Virus record (IMG/VR): IMGVR_UViG_3300025131_000106
Location: 1-41,008 of that record
Direction: 5' to 3' (one strand)
DNA length: 41,008 nt
Origin: a virus
Shown: piece after piece, positions 6,211-13,918 of the stretch
Layout of the letters: each line of letters begins with the position of its first letter
How positions within the stretch are numbered: the first letter of the stretch is position 1
Translations under genes and position numbers: made by a program
The notes under the pieces: model-generated
What the model was told of the DNA's origin: nothing
Databases searched by the model: none
What the model saw: only the letters and a program-made list of their open reading frames with translations

Positions 6211-8705
6211 GAGAAAAAATCCTCCAAAGATACTTGATGTTCTGCTTTCCACCCAATAGCGTCCAAGATAACTTTCAATGGATCAAAGAATCCTTTGTCA
6301 AATTGTAAGTCATAGTCAACGTATTGCTTCAAACCCATCTCTCTAGGAAACTCTTGGATAAAAGAGATAACGTTTTCCCTGATTGGGTTTGGTGTCTTAA
6401 GGTAGCAAAACTTGATCTTCTCACCGTTTTGAATCGATGAGTATTTGTTATCAAGTTTCATCTCCTTAATATAATGATTATACAACAATGCGCCTCTGGC
6501 GTGAATAGGCGTTCCCTTAGTGTATATCATATTATACGAATGATACTTATCTACGTTACTGACAGTACGGGGGAATGATATATCCTCCGGTTCCAACTTC
6601 TTAAAGTCAGAGCGGCACTTCTCAATAAATTCAATCACATCTTTCTCAGTTGCATTCATCATCAACTTCAGACCATCCTTGATCATTTGACGACAAGGTG
6701 CTGGTGTTGAGGATTTGACTGCCTCAATACCCATAATCTTGAGTTTAGATTCCTCATATCGAACGCCTTCACTATCCCACACGTTGAGAATGTAACGCTT
6801 CTTCGCAGTCCAGATACCACGATCAGCGATATTCTCACGCTTCATTTGCATCTTTTGGTCATATGCATTTACATAGATCGCCAGTTCTTGGTAACAACCT
6901 TCAATATACTTCTCAAGTTCCATCTCACAGATCTTATTAAGGAACGACACAACGCCTTCAGTAGTTTTCTCTCTTCCCGCGTATATAACGTCAACAAGAG
7001 GACCCATATTAAGATAAATGGAATCGGTATCAGAAGCAACGACATAATCAATCTCCTCAGTTTTGAGTACCTTATTCAGGTACTGGTTCATTTTATTCTC
7101 AATCCATCTGATAGATACTTGCCCTGATAGAGTAATTGCCTCTGCGTTGGCGAGTTTATAATACCGGAAATATTGGTTGCCAATAGCGCCATAAGCAGAA
7201 TTAAGAGAAATCTTCTTTGCCATCTGGATATTGTTACATCGGGCAATTTCTTTCTCCAGTGATTTAGTAGGAGTTTTTTCATACTCTTGCTTTGCCTTAA
7301 GCATCCGTTTTTTGAATACCACTCTATCAGTATACATCTTCTCCATCAGTTCAGGCAAAAATCCACGAACATCCTTACGGTACATAGCACCGTTGGGACA
7401 GATTGTGTAGTCATTATACATCTCAAAGGTTACCTCTTGATTAAGGATCTTCTCCACAGATGCCTGAGGATTACGATCCTCTATTAGAGTCTCTGGTGAG
7501 ATGTTATATTGCATCATCAGGTGTGGATATAGAGAGTTGAGGTCAAATGAAACCACCCAGTCATAGACTCCAGGTTTTGGTTCTTTAACGTATGCCCCCG
7601 CATACTTCTCACTCTTCTCTGATCTATCCTTGGGAGGGATGACGATGTTTCTCTTCTTCAAGTAGTTATATATGATGCAATCCCACATTCTTACCTGATA
7701 GAACACATCGATAAAGTTTACCTTGGCATCAAATGCCATAGTAAAAGCAAGTTCAATAAGTTTCATCTTGTCTTCCATACGGTCAACAAGTTCTACGTCA
7801 ACGATGTTGTAGTCTACAAACTTCTCCCACCCGTGAGTATAAAAGTCCTTGAAGGTATCAAACTCTGAGTGGTCAAGTTTTTTCTGACCAAGTTCTACAC
7901 TGGCAATGTAATCCAGTCGATAGGATTCCTGTGCCTTATAGGTAAACTTTTTATAGAGATCAAGATAGTCAAGTTGAGTCAATCCACCAACATCAAATGA
8001 TGTTTGCTTACGACCCTGAACATAAATTTCTCTCTCAGTCACAAGACCCCAAGGAGATAGTTTCTTCATCCACTTCTCACCTAGGATGCGATTAACGCGC
8101 CCTGCGATGTATGGGATGTCATACAGTTGAATGTTCCACCCTGTGATGACCTCAGGGGTGTTTTGAGACCACCAACTAAGGAATGTAGTGAGCAGAGTGT
8201 GCTCGTCCTTACAGAGGATATATGTGGCGTTAGGTTTCTTAGAAGTATATGGTTTGCGTCCCCAGGTAATAATCTCCTTGGTAGCATAGTCCTGAATAGT
8301 AATCAGGAGCATCTCTTCGGCACAAGACTGGGGATCAGGGAATCCCATCTCGGACTGCACCTCAATATCAATAGTAACTAATTTGATCTTCTTAGTATCA
8401 AACTTGATCTCATCCTCAGGATACTTATCAGAGATATATTGACAGACATATCGGTCATTGCCGTAGATCTCAAATTCTTCTACATCCTCATACTTTTTAT
8501 AAAAGTCACGACAGTCACGCACATATCCAGGTTTGACTGTATCGACAGGTTCTCCTGACAGAGTTTTATACTTTGTTGGTTTGTGAGACTTTACAAATAG
8601 AGTCGGTTGGAAGTTTTCATCTTCCGACATAAAACTCTGACCATTCTCATAACCACGGACCAGGAATCGATTGCCGACCATCTGGACATTAGTATAAAAT
8701 CTCAC
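6207..8705 (-). CDS. gp43: Family B DNA polymerase (T4 gp43)
   Basis: 832 residues, slightly shorter than T4 gp43 (898). It replicates phage DNA and proofreads with an N-terminal 3'-5' exonuclease. The exonuclease acidic pair is seen in TIDIEVQ (D113, E115). Polymerase motif A is FDLNSLYP near residue 387, motif C is SDTDSIYLN near 558 (two catalytic aspartates), and WTAKKRYILNV near 634 is the KKRY primer-grip region. The C-terminus ends with a probable clamp-binding tail (LEDFFS). The start is a GTG at 8705 that overlaps the stop of the Sm-like gene (GTGA), giving MRFYTNVQMVG. It follows two Sm-like genes and belongs to the operon starting near 9265. Confidence 0.97.
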   Translation of the reverse strand: MRFYTNVQMVGNRFLVRGYENGQSFMSEDENFQPTLFVKSHKPTKYKTLSGEPVDTVKPGYVRDCRDFYKKYEDVEEFEIYGNDRYVCQYISDKYPEDEIKFDTKKIKLVTIDIEVQSEMGFPDPQSCAEEMLLITIQDYATKEIITWGRKPYTSKKPNATYILCKDEHTLLTTFLSWWSQNTPEVITGWNIQLYDIPYIAGRVNRILGEKWMKKLSPWGLVTEREIYVQGRKQTSFDVGGLTQLDYLDLYKKFTYKAQESYRLDYIASVELGQKKLDHSEFDTFKDFYTHGWEKFVDYNIVDVELVDRMEDKMKLIELAFTMAFDAKVNFIDVFYQVRMWDCIIYNYLKKRNIVIPPKDRSEKSEKYAGAYVKEPKPGVYDWVVSFDLNSLYPHLMMQYNISPETLIEDRNPQASVEKILNQEVTFEMYNDYTICPNGAMYRKDVRGFLPELMEKMYTDRVVFKKRMLKAKQEYEKTPTKSLEKEIARCNNIQMAKKISLNSAYGAIGNQYFRYYKLANAEAITLSGQVSIRWIENKMNQYLNKVLKTEEIDYVVASDTDSIYLNMGPLVDVIYAGREKTTEGVVSFLNKICEMELEKYIEGCYQELAIYVNAYDQKMQMKRENIADRGIWTAKKRYILNVWDSEGVRYEESKLKIMGIEAVKSSTPAPCRQMIKDGLKLMMNATEKDVIEFIEKCRSDFKKLEPEDISFPRTVSNVDKYHSYNMIYTKGTPIHARGALLYNHYIKEMKLDNKYSSIQNGEKIKFCYLKTPNPIRENVISFIQEFPREMGLKQYVDYDLQFDKGFFDPLKVILDAIGWKAEHQVSLEDFFS

Positions 8706-8950
8706 TCGTCTGTCACCTTTTGATATCGGTCAAGTAGTTTAGTATTGGGATCAGTAATTGTCAAAATTTTGTCGGAGTGGATCATAAACTCCTTCTGATT
8801 TGTGAGGTCATTTAACCAAGGAATCAGAGTACCATCCTTTGTGACAGTAAAAGGATTTTTCATTCTGCAATCTGGTTCTCCCAGTTCAGATGAGACTTCC
8901 TCAATCTCCGTCACCAGAATCTGGTCCATCAACACTATCAACTTGATCAT
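8702..8950 (-). CDS. Sm-like small protein (paralogue 1), leader gene of DNA polymerase
   Basis: 82 residues, starting MIKLIVLMDQILVTEIEEV. It aligns with three other proteins in this window (8901-9245, 11979-12263, 24425-24853): an opening strand (KL.V), a turn followed by V..IEE, a middle element (...NPF.V), a Pro-Trp pair (IPWL), a strand with I.L..I..I, and a polar end. This strand order and length are like an Sm/LSm beta barrel; that fold is my inference. It is the most divergent of the four: the usual SGEE turn is shortened. The start lies inside the upstream paralogue (50-base overlap), and its stop overlaps the gp43 start codon, so it could affect polymerase translation. Confidence 0.8.
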   Translation of the reverse strand: MIKLIVLMDQILVTEIEEVSSELGEPDCRMKNPFTVTKDGTLIPWLNDLTNQKEFMIHSDKILTITDPNTKLLDRYQKVTDE

Positions 8951-9245
8951 TTTTCAATACCTCTTTTTTAAACATTGTTTGAAGTTCATCAACTGGATTT
9001 GTAATACTAACAACCCAATCAAGAGCAACCGGGATACGCTCATCTTTAGATAGAGGCATCCAAGGATACATCTTAATTTTAAATCCTACAGATGATTTAT
9101 CTCGCGTAGTTCCCTCAGGATTTTGCAGACGAACAATACAGGGTTTTGTAAGGAAATACCCAACAACTTGCTCCCCAATTATCATCTCTTCGATATCGGT
9201 GATAACGTTATCCCCCGATCTCATCATCAAAAGTTTTACACTCAT
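8901..9245 (-). CDS. Sm-like small protein (paralogue 2), first gene of polymerase operon
   Basis: 114 residues starting MSVKLLMMRSGDNVITDIEEM. It shares the pattern K-L...SG(D/E).V...I, ...KP.IV.L, ...Y.W(M/L)PLS, ...I.L.WVVSI and a terminal helix with the other family members; PWMPLSKDERI aligns with PWSTLAKEDST of paralogue 3. The C-terminal 20 residues are acidic (VDSVDGPDSGDGD) and overlap the next gene. It is the first gene after a host-type promoter (9268-9296) and terminator (9278-9322), directly preceding a second copy and gp43. In T4 this site lies between RegA and gp43, both translational repressors, so an RNA-binding role is attractive but unproven. Confidence 0.85.
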   Translation of the reverse strand: MSVKLLMMRSGDNVITDIEEMIIGEQVVGYFLTKPCIVRLQNPEGTTRDKSSVGFKIKMYPWMPLSKDERIPVALDWVVSITNPVDELQTMFKKEVLKNDQVDSVDGPDSGDGD

Positions 9246-9267
9246 ATGCTATAGTTTCATCAAAAGT

Positions 9268-9296
9268 ATCATAGCATAAAAACGGAGGGGTGTCTA
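9268..9296 (-). promoter_or_regulatory. Host-type promoter TAGACA-N17-TATGAT for the gp43 operon
   Basis: The minus strand has TAGACA (9291-9296), a 17-base spacer and TATGAT (9268-9273), each differing from the sigma-70 consensus by one base. Transcription would start near 9261, about 16 bases before the Sm-like ATG at 9245. The -35 box overlaps the terminator hairpin of the preceding hsp20 unit. Confidence 0.65.
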
Positions 9297-9322
9297 CTGG
9301 ATTGTGCCAGTAACCCCTCCGT
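9278..9322 (-). terminator. Rho-independent terminator after hsp20
   Basis: A 10-bp stem (9282-9291 with 9313-9322), an inner ACTGG/CCAGT pairing, and five T on the minus strand after it. It closes the hsp20 transcript. Confidence 0.85.
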
Positions 9323-9362
9323 CTAACGCCATAGCGGCGGCAACGATATTCAATTATATTTA

Positions 9363-9794
9363 TTAAAACCACACCTTCCGCTTGTGTGCTTCAGGAACTA
9401 CTTTACCAAGTATGATAGTTAGTAACCCATCATTAAAATCAACTGATCGAATCTCTGTATCGTCACTGAGCGTCCACGCTCTAGTAAATGACCGTTGAGC
9501 CAGACCCTTGTGGGTATAACTCGTCTCGGTTTCCGTATCTTCTTTTTGCCCTTCGACAAATAGTTTTCCGTCTTGTGTGTAGACATTGACCTCTGCGTTT
9601 CTAAAACCAGCAAGTGCTATCTCAAGTTTTGATTCTACAGCACTTACCTCTACTAGGTTATACGGAGGATACTTGGAGGTTGTTTCGTGTAAACTAAAAA
9701 TACGATCAAAATATTCATCCATTCCAATCGTGTTGCGACTAATCCTGTCAAAAAGTTGATCAAGATTGGCAGCATTATACCTTGCTAGTGCCAT
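9363..9794 (-). CDS. hsp20: Small heat-shock protein Hsp20 (alpha-crystallin family)
   Basis: 143 residues. The ATG at 9794 (MALARYNAANLDQLFDRI) has AAGGAG seven bases upstream, so I prefer it over a GTG at 9848. The alpha-crystallin domain begins near YPPYNLVEVSAVESKLEIALAG-like sequence and continues through the strand GKLFVEGQK, the segment KGLAQRSFTRAWTLSDDTEI, and NDGLLTIILGKVVPE, typical of class A IbpA-like proteins; the usual IxI/V tail is not evident. Hsp20 proteins bind unfolding proteins; in cyanophages they are common and have been proposed to help with assembly or photosynthetic-protein stability. It forms its own unit between two terminators. Confidence 0.92.
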   Translation of the reverse strand: MALARYNAANLDQLFDRISRNTIGMDEYFDRIFSLHETTSKYPPYNLVEVSAVESKLEIALAGFRNAEVNVYTQDGKLFVEGQKEDTETETSYTHKGLAQRSFTRAWTLSDDTEIRSVDFNDGLLTIILGKVVPEAHKRKVWF

Positions 9795-9849
9795 TAGACT
9801 TCTCCTTAAAAAGCGAGAGTGTGTTGTGTAGACCCTTTCGGCGTCCACT

Positions 9850-9878
9850 ATTATATAGTAGCATAGAAAGCAAAAAAG
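9850..9878 (-). promoter_or_regulatory. Probable host-type promoter for hsp20 (TATAAT with weak -35)
   Basis: A perfect TATAAT on the minus strand (9850-9855), 17 bases from CTTTTT (9873-9878), a poor -35. Start of transcription would be near 9843, leaving a leader of about 50 bases to the hsp20 ATG. It abuts the regA terminator. Confidence 0.45.
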
Positions 9879-9900
9879 GATGGCGCGAGAACCACCCTTT
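9872..9900 (-). terminator. Rho-independent terminator after regA
   Basis: On the minus strand a 7-bp stem AGGGTGG/CCATCCT (one G-U) with an eight-base loop is followed by six T. It ends the long clamp-loader/regA transcript. The 60 bases between it and regA contain only a late promoter. Confidence 0.75.
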
Positions 9901-9963
9901 CTTTGTAGAGATAACCCTAATTATATTCCTTCGTATAAAGTGCGACGGTGGAGACGCACAGTT

Positions 9964-9971
9964 TATTTATA
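9964..9971 (-). promoter_or_regulatory. Late promoter, TATAAATA
   Basis: A perfect T4 late consensus on the minus strand overlapping the regA stop codon. The next gene is hsp20, but a transcript from here would have to pass the terminator at 9872-9900. Confidence 0.6.
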
Positions 9972-10398
9972 CATCTTCAGGGTTTTTAACTCTTTTTCCG
10001 ATATTATATTTTTGTTCCAACACCCATTCACTCTTTTCCTTATATGCAAGGACTTTAATTTGATTAAGAGGAGCAATATCTTGAATAGAATCCTCACTAA
10101 CTACAGTGATAAGACCCCAATCCATTAAAAGTCTTGTAATACGATTCCTACGTTGAACATCATTAACAGTAAGATTTGCGTACTTACCATCAAGAGCAAA
10201 CAACTCCTTAAAATGCACGATATAATACTTACCTTGCTTATGCAAAATGTGGCAGGATTGATAGAGTTTCTTTTCTTTCCTGGATGCTACACCAATACGT
10301 GTAAGAGTTTCTCTTACTTTTAAAAAGTCATCAGGCTCATGAAGGTTTACTTCAACCATCTTTTCCTGAACCCATTTTACTTCAGGTTCCGAATTCAT
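9967..10398 (-). CDS. regA: Translational repressor RegA
   Basis: 143 residues. RegA binds early mRNAs near their start codons and blocks translation of clamp, clamp-loader and other early genes. The match to T4 RegA is strong: DDFLKVRETLTRIGVA, LYQSCHILHKQGKYYIVHFKE and LMDWGLITVV follow the T4 order. T4 RegA corresponds to Met14 onward (ATG at 10359, with AGGA upstream). The ATG at 10398 has GGAGG six bases upstream and overlaps the gp62 stop as ATGA, so I report the longer form with 13 extra N-terminal residues, noting the alternative. The order gp62-regA matches T4; here two Sm-like genes and hsp20 separate it from gp43. Confidence 0.93.
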   Translation of the reverse strand: MNSEPEVKWVQEKMVEVNLHEPDDFLKVRETLTRIGVASRKEKKLYQSCHILHKQGKYYIVHFKELFALDGKYANLTVNDVQRRNRITRLLMDWGLITVVSEDSIQDIAPLNQIKVLAYKEKSEWVLEQKYNIGKRVKNPEDV

Positions 10399-10775
10399 CT
10401 CTTACCTCCAACGTCAAGTTTAGATTTAATAAATTCAATCTGTTCATTATTTAGGATCTTGAGCGCCTGAGATGCTTTTTCATTACTATAACCATAATAA
10501 CGCTTGACACATTCCAAGTCATCAATTTTATCCTTACGGATCCAGGGAGAGAATCTCTTCTGTTTCCTTACGGTATTTAGTAAGAATAAATACTGCATAT
10601 CTTTCTGAAGATGGTGTTGGAGATTCATCTCATTAGCATACATTACAGTATCAATTGATCCCGACAAGCACTTATTAATAATGAATGCAGGATACTTTTT
10701 AATACATTCAGGATCATCTAGAGTGAGATCCTTCTTGTTAAAGTTAATTGAGTTCAACCAATCTTTTAATTCCAT
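10395..10775 (-). CDS. gp62: Clamp loader small subunit gp62
   Basis: 126 residues, shorter than T4 gp62 (187). Together with the gp44 ATPase it opens and loads the sliding clamp gp45. The recognisable region is near the N-terminus: KKYPAFIINKCLS, followed by TVMYANEMNLQHHL, similar to T4-type gp62 (pattern of YP.FI.N..LS...D...ANEMN). The C-terminal half is basic and helical. The ATG at 10775 shares bases with the stop of the 47-residue upstream ORF (TAATG), and its own stop overlaps the regA start (ATGA). In T4 gp62 directly follows gp44; here Dam, Sm-like and other small genes are inserted between them. Confidence 0.88.
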   Translation of the reverse strand: MELKDWLNSINFNKKDLTLDDPECIKKYPAFIINKCLSGSIDTVMYANEMNLQHHLQKDMQYLFLLNTVRKQKRFSPWIRKDKIDDLECVKRYYGYSNEKASQALKILNNEQIEFIKSKLDVGGKR

Positions 10776-10918
10776 TATTTAAATACTGCTGTAACGCTCA
10801 CAATTTTAGCACCAGGATTGCGATGGAGAGCAACCTTACGTGCATCTTGATAATCAATAGCAACTACCTCTTCGACAAAAGTAGTTCCTGCTTTATACAA
10901 TTTGACTTGGCATTTCAT
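10775..10918 (-). CDS. Small protein between dam and gp62, 47 residues
   Basis: This ORF explains the 117-base gap between dam and gp62. The ATG at 10918 lies inside the dam 3' end, and the stop TAA shares bases with the gp62 ATG (TAATG). The product starts MKCQVKLYKAGTTFVEEV and contains ARKVALHRNPGAKIVS, reading as a strand-strand-helix-strand mini-domain. Similar short proteins with an A-R...A..RNPGA pattern are, as far as I recall, frequent in cyanophages without known function. The double overlap makes real translation likely. Confidence 0.7.
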   Translation of the reverse strand: MKCQVKLYKAGTTFVEEVVAIDYQDARKVALHRNPGAKIVSVTAVFK

Positions 10919-11750
10919 AATTAAAAAGTAATAGTTCCTTTCTTGCTTTTTGTTCTCTCATATAATCACCAACTGATCTCATAGTATAAGTCAGATCAAA
11001 CTCCCCAGTGATCCACTTCTTGAATCTATCTTTTACCAGTTGATCAGAGTTGTAACTAATCAATTGAGGTAGAGAACAATCGTCACAGTCCTTGGCAAAC
11101 TTGTCGTGGTCAAATCCTTTATGCATTGATCCCTTCTTACCATACAGATTGTCCTTGATATCATATGGAGGATCAAGATATACAAAAGCATTTTGCTCAG
11201 AACCCTCATCCAAAAGTTCCTCGTATGAGAGATTAGTAATCTCCCAATTTGCAATTAATTTGGAGAAACCTTGGAGTTTTTCAATTCCTCGCAATGAGAA
11301 ATTGGAGTCACTTGCTTGTTTGCTGAAGGAGGATGCTTCGGTGAGACCACTAAAAGAGCACTTATTGACAATATAAAAACTGATAGCACGCCATAGAACG
11401 TCATTATTAGATTCATCATTTAGGTACTCCTTTGATTTTAAGAATAAAACTTTTGCAGATACTGGTTCACAGTGACGTGACTTTAACTCAAGGAGTTTCT
11501 CTCCCATAGTAGGAGCAGACCCTTGTAGTTGCTGCCAAAAGTTTACCAGAGGTTCGTACAAGTCATTGACCCATACCTTTAGATGTGGATACTTTTTAGT
11601 GACGTGGATAGCAACACTACCTCCACCAATAAATGGTTCACGAAACTCTGTGTAGTCCCGCAAGTCAGGGAAATAGGGGTCCATTTTATTGACCGCTCTA
11701 CTTTTACCTCCAGGATATCTGAGGCAAGTTTTATACGACTTTAATGACAC
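10893..11750 (-). CDS. dam: DNA adenine methyltransferase (Dam / D12 class)
   Basis: 285 residues, the usual size for Dam. It transfers a methyl group from AdoMet to N6 of adenine; sequence specificity cannot be read off. Motif I is LRYPGGKSRAVNKM near residues 11-24 with FREPFIGGGSVAI at 36-48; the catalytic DPPY is in YLDPPYDIKDN near residues 192-202. The start is a GTG at 11750 (MSLKSYKTCLRYPGG) overlapping the upstream small gene by 20 bases; the 3' end overlaps the 47-residue ORF. Phage Dam may protect DNA from host restriction or mark it for packaging or timing. There is no partner restriction enzyme nearby. Confidence 0.93.
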   Translation of the reverse strand: MSLKSYKTCLRYPGGKSRAVNKMDPYFPDLRDYTEFREPFIGGGSVAIHVTKKYPHLKVWVNDLYEPLVNFWQQLQGSAPTMGEKLLELKSRHCEPVSAKVLFLKSKEYLNDESNNDVLWRAISFYIVNKCSFSGLTEASSFSKQASDSNFSLRGIEKLQGFSKLIANWEITNLSYEELLDEGSEQNAFVYLDPPYDIKDNLYGKKGSMHKGFDHDKFAKDCDDCSLPQLISYNSDQLVKDRFKKWITGEFDLTYTMRSVGDYMREQKARKELLLFNYEMPSQIV

Positions 11751-11982
11751 CGTTTACTTTCTCCATAATATTAGTCAAGTCCTCAGGGACTTCATAATCA
11801 GGTTTGTTATACTTCAAATACTCCCAAAAGGTCAACTTCATTTCCTTTTGAGTCATACCGCAAGACTTTGCTGCAGTAGGCAGGTTCATTGTAGCACGGA
11901 AGAGTGCTTTGTTTGCCTCTGCAACATTCTGTGGAGTTGTCTTCACTCTATTCTCAATCAGATATTTATATTTTTTTGTCAC
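11731..11982 (-). CDS. Small hypothetical protein, 83 residues
   Basis: Not recognised. The start is a GTG at 11982 overlapping the stop of Sm-like paralogue 3 (GTGA), giving MTKKYKYLIENRVKTTPQN. The sequence is helical; residues about 36-56 (PTAAKSCGMTQKEMKLTFWEYL) resemble a small helix-turn-helix, with a first helix, the turn CGMT, and a second helix. It is therefore a candidate DNA-binding protein, though the match is by pattern only. It lies just upstream of dam and overlaps it. TATAAATA at 11963-11970 lies within its first codons and is probably coincidental. Confidence 0.7.
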   Translation of the reverse strand: MTKKYKYLIENRVKTTPQNVAEANKALFRATMNLPTAAKSCGMTQKEMKLTFWEYLKYNKPDYEVPEDLTNIMEKVNGVIKVV

Positions 11983-12263
11983 AGAATCAACTTCTTACTA
12001 GGTTTTGCAATTGGTGAGAAGATCTTCTCGTAATTCTCTACGATCTCTTCTCTTGCATCAATCGAATACACAATATACTGCTTATCTACTTTGATAGTAG
12101 AATCTTCTTTAGCAAGAGTGGACCAGGGGGCAAATCCTACCTGACCCTGTGCATTAGGGAGAGCAACCAGAGGATGCTCAACCTCAATGTAATCTTCAGT
12201 TTCATTAATCAAGGTGTAGATAACTTCTTCACCTGTGTTCATTCGCAATACTTTAACGTTCAT
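11979..12263 (-). CDS. Sm-like small protein (paralogue 3)
   Basis: 94 residues, starting MNVKVLRMNTGEEVIYTLI. It has the clearest version of the family pattern: K-V/L...(S/T)GEEV..., an acidic turn, V.HPLV.L, G.V.FAPWS, L.KED..I.V....I.YS, and a terminal helix EIVENYEKIF. PWSTLAKEDST corresponds to PWMPLSKDERI in paralogue 2 and PWLKTTSEETF in paralogue 4. Its stop overlaps the start of the 83-residue gene. It sits between clamp loader genes gp44 and gp62, so all four copies are near replication, recombination or transcription genes. An Sm-like barrel is inferred from strand pattern and length; RNA binding is not shown. Confidence 0.85.
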   Translation of the reverse strand: MNVKVLRMNTGEEVIYTLINETEDYIEVEHPLVALPNAQGQVGFAPWSTLAKEDSTIKVDKQYIVYSIDAREEIVENYEKIFSPIAKPSKKLIL

Positions 12264-12265
12264 AA

Positions 12266-12451
12266 TTAATCCTCTACTTTGTCAAATCCTTCAATTTGTG
12301 ATGCACCTACTTCATGCTCTCCAGCAATCAGGTACATATATTCGTCTTTGTCTTGGTTATAACCAAGATACTGTACTTCATCACCAAAATCATTCTCTCG
12401 CATTAATGCTTGGATTCTGAGATGCATTAACTCCGACTTACTAATCCTCAT
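12266..12451 (-). CDS. Small hypothetical protein, 61 residues
   Basis: The ATG at 12451 overlaps the DUF218 stop codon as TAATG, giving MRISKSELMHLRIQALM; a frame extension to 12463 is less likely. The protein is acidic, with an N-terminal helix and then the segment DEVQYLGYNQDKDEYMYLIAG, which reads like two beta strands separated by a polar turn. It stops two bases before the next Sm-like gene. No family recognised; co-expression with the clamp-loader operon is expected from spacing. Confidence 0.75.
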   Translation of the reverse strand: MRISKSELMHLRIQALMRENDFGDEVQYLGYNQDKDEYMYLIAGEHEVGASQIEGFDKVED

Positions 12452-12975
12452 TAGAAAGGCCAATATGTAATAGGGATTTCATTCCATCTCTTTGGATAAC
12501 CAATATTATACTTAGTTCTATTCTCTCTTACCTGCTTCCAGTAAAAAAGAATACCAGTCAATTTCCAAATCCAAGCACGAGCAGTATCTCCTGTCACATA
12601 TTCCACTTTCTCAGCACGATCAACAGGACTTGATATTTCTGCAACAACTTTAACACCAGAGAGGAAGTAAACTGCCTCAGCAATTCTCATAGATCTCTTC
12701 ATATGAAAACCATCTGTAACCACATACAACACATCAGGTTTAAAAGTCTTTCTAATCCTCCTGTAAGTTGCAGTAAAGTTTGTTAACGTATCCCAAGCAG
12801 TCATATCAGTAAAGACTCTCTTAGAACTGATGCCCATATCAGTATAATATTGAACTGCATTTCCACCCTCACTTGAAATGAGGACTAATGAATCTGGATA
12901 TTTGTTTGCCAGTTCAATTGCCTTGTTTGCTCTTTGAGAATTACCCCCAAGATGTAAGATTAGTCTCTTTGTCAT
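12451..12975 (-). CDS. DUF218 (YdcF/SanA-like) protein
   Basis: 174 residues. DUF218 proteins have a Rossmann-like fold; members include E. coli YdcF (binds AdoMet in vitro) and SanA/ElyC, linked to envelope functions. Here LILHLGGNSQRANKAIELA at the N-terminus gives the G-G-N nucleotide-loop-like motif, LVLISSEGG follows at about 30-38, DTLTNFTATYRRI near 61-73 matches the conserved (D)T..N motif, and VLYVVTDGFHMKRSM near 82-96 is the conserved .VT..FH..RS signature. There is no N-terminal membrane anchor, so a cytosolic role is likely. It overlaps the gp44 start region by four bases. The substrate is unknown. Confidence 0.82.
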   Translation of the reverse strand: MTKRLILHLGGNSQRANKAIELANKYPDSLVLISSEGGNAVQYYTDMGISSKRVFTDMTAWDTLTNFTATYRRIRKTFKPDVLYVVTDGFHMKRSMRIAEAVYFLSGVKVVAEISSPVDRAEKVEYVTGDTARAWIWKLTGILFYWKQVRENRTKYNIGYPKRWNEIPITYWPF

Positions 12976-13916
12976 TTAAAATTACACTCCACCATAATTT
13001 CAGTCATTGCTGCAAGGATATTTATCTCTTGGTCCGCGACAAATGCGATCTGATATTGATACTTAGCAATAATGAGCACGGCAGCAGCAAGAGAAGGACC
13101 GTCAACGGATGGTGGTAGAGCATCGTAAACACGACGCAATAGTACACCAGGATCATTGTCCAGATTATTAACGACCCACTTTCGGACTTCAGGATAGTTT
13201 TTATCCTTGAGATTCTTGATAAGATCACTTACCGAAATGTCCGAGAATGACGCAAGAATCGCTGAATCAATTTCACCACCCACGGAGTATCTTTGGCATT
13301 CGTTGAGAACACGTCTCCAGTCCGGGAAGTGCTTGTTGATAAGTTCGATAAGGACTTTTTGATCATACTTAACGCCCTCTTTCTCAAGAATAGTCCTGAG
13401 ACGCTTGAAGAACTGTCCTGCAATTGTTGGTTTGTCTTTGGATTTAACTCCGAATTCGACCACCGCACATCTGGAGTGGAGAGGTTCGATGATTTTGTTT
13501 TTGTAGTTGCAGGTAAAGATGAAGCGGCAGTTGTTATAAAATGCCTCAATATTCGCCCGTAAGAGGAGTTGTACATCGTGGGTTGTGTTGTCAGCTTCGT
13601 CAATAATGATGACTTTGTGTTTCGCATCAGCAGAAAGAGAGACGGTCGAAGCAAAGTTCTTTGCTTGATTCCGTACCGTGTCCAAAAATCGTCCTTCATC
13701 AGATCCATTAATAATAATATAATCACACCCAAGTTCTTCACAAAGTGCTCGGGCAATCGTTGTTTTACCAACGCCAGAGGTTCCACAAAGCAAGAGGTTA
13801 GGGATCTCTCCTTTACCTAACATAGCAGTGAATGTCTCTTTAATGCTGTCAGGAAGAATACATTCTTCAACAGTCTTTGGGCGATACTTCTCAACCCACA
13901 AAAATTCTTCGCGCAT
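12972..13916 (-). CDS. gp44: Clamp loader large subunit gp44 (AAA+ ATPase)
   Basis: 314 residues, near T4 gp44 (319). With gp62 it loads the gp45 clamp at primer ends using ATP. The N-terminus FLWVEKYRPKTVEECILP is the classic clamp-loader opening, the P-loop is CGTSGVGKTTIA near residues 44-55, Walker B is VIIIDEADN near 104-112, and the SRC motif (arginine finger) is LHSRCAVVEF. The frame extends to a TTG at 13922, but the ATG at 13916 (MREEFLWVE) is the natural start. It begins just after the speD stop and ends overlapping DUF218. Confidence 0.96.
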   Translation of the reverse strand: MREEFLWVEKYRPKTVEECILPDSIKETFTAMLGKGEIPNLLLCGTSGVGKTTIARALCEELGCDYIIINGSDEGRFLDTVRNQAKNFASTVSLSADAKHKVIIIDEADNTTHDVQLLLRANIEAFYNNCRFIFTCNYKNKIIEPLHSRCAVVEFGVKSKDKPTIAGQFFKRLRTILEKEGVKYDQKVLIELINKHFPDWRRVLNECQRYSVGGEIDSAILASFSDISVSDLIKNLKDKNYPEVRKWVVNNLDNDPGVLLRRVYDALPPSVDGPSLAAAVLIIAKYQYQIAFVADQEINILAAMTEIMVECNFK

Positions 13917-13918
13917 AA

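Noticed and set aside
8127-8381. Plus-strand ORFs inside gp43, and similar ones at 16371-16880, 15241-15714, 35841-36378
   Set aside because: They mirror strongly conserved minus-strand genes codon by codon; composition (Ser/Arg/Leu-rich) is that of antisense shadows and none has a promoter or ribosome site.
9920-9925. TATAAT box between regA and its terminator
   Set aside because: No acceptable -35 at 16-18 bases, and the transcript would immediately meet the terminator at 9872-9900.
11963-11970. Perfect TATAAATA at the start of the 83-residue ORF
   Set aside because: Falls in coding sequence (KYKY codons) of an early-type operon; probably chance in AT-rich DNA.
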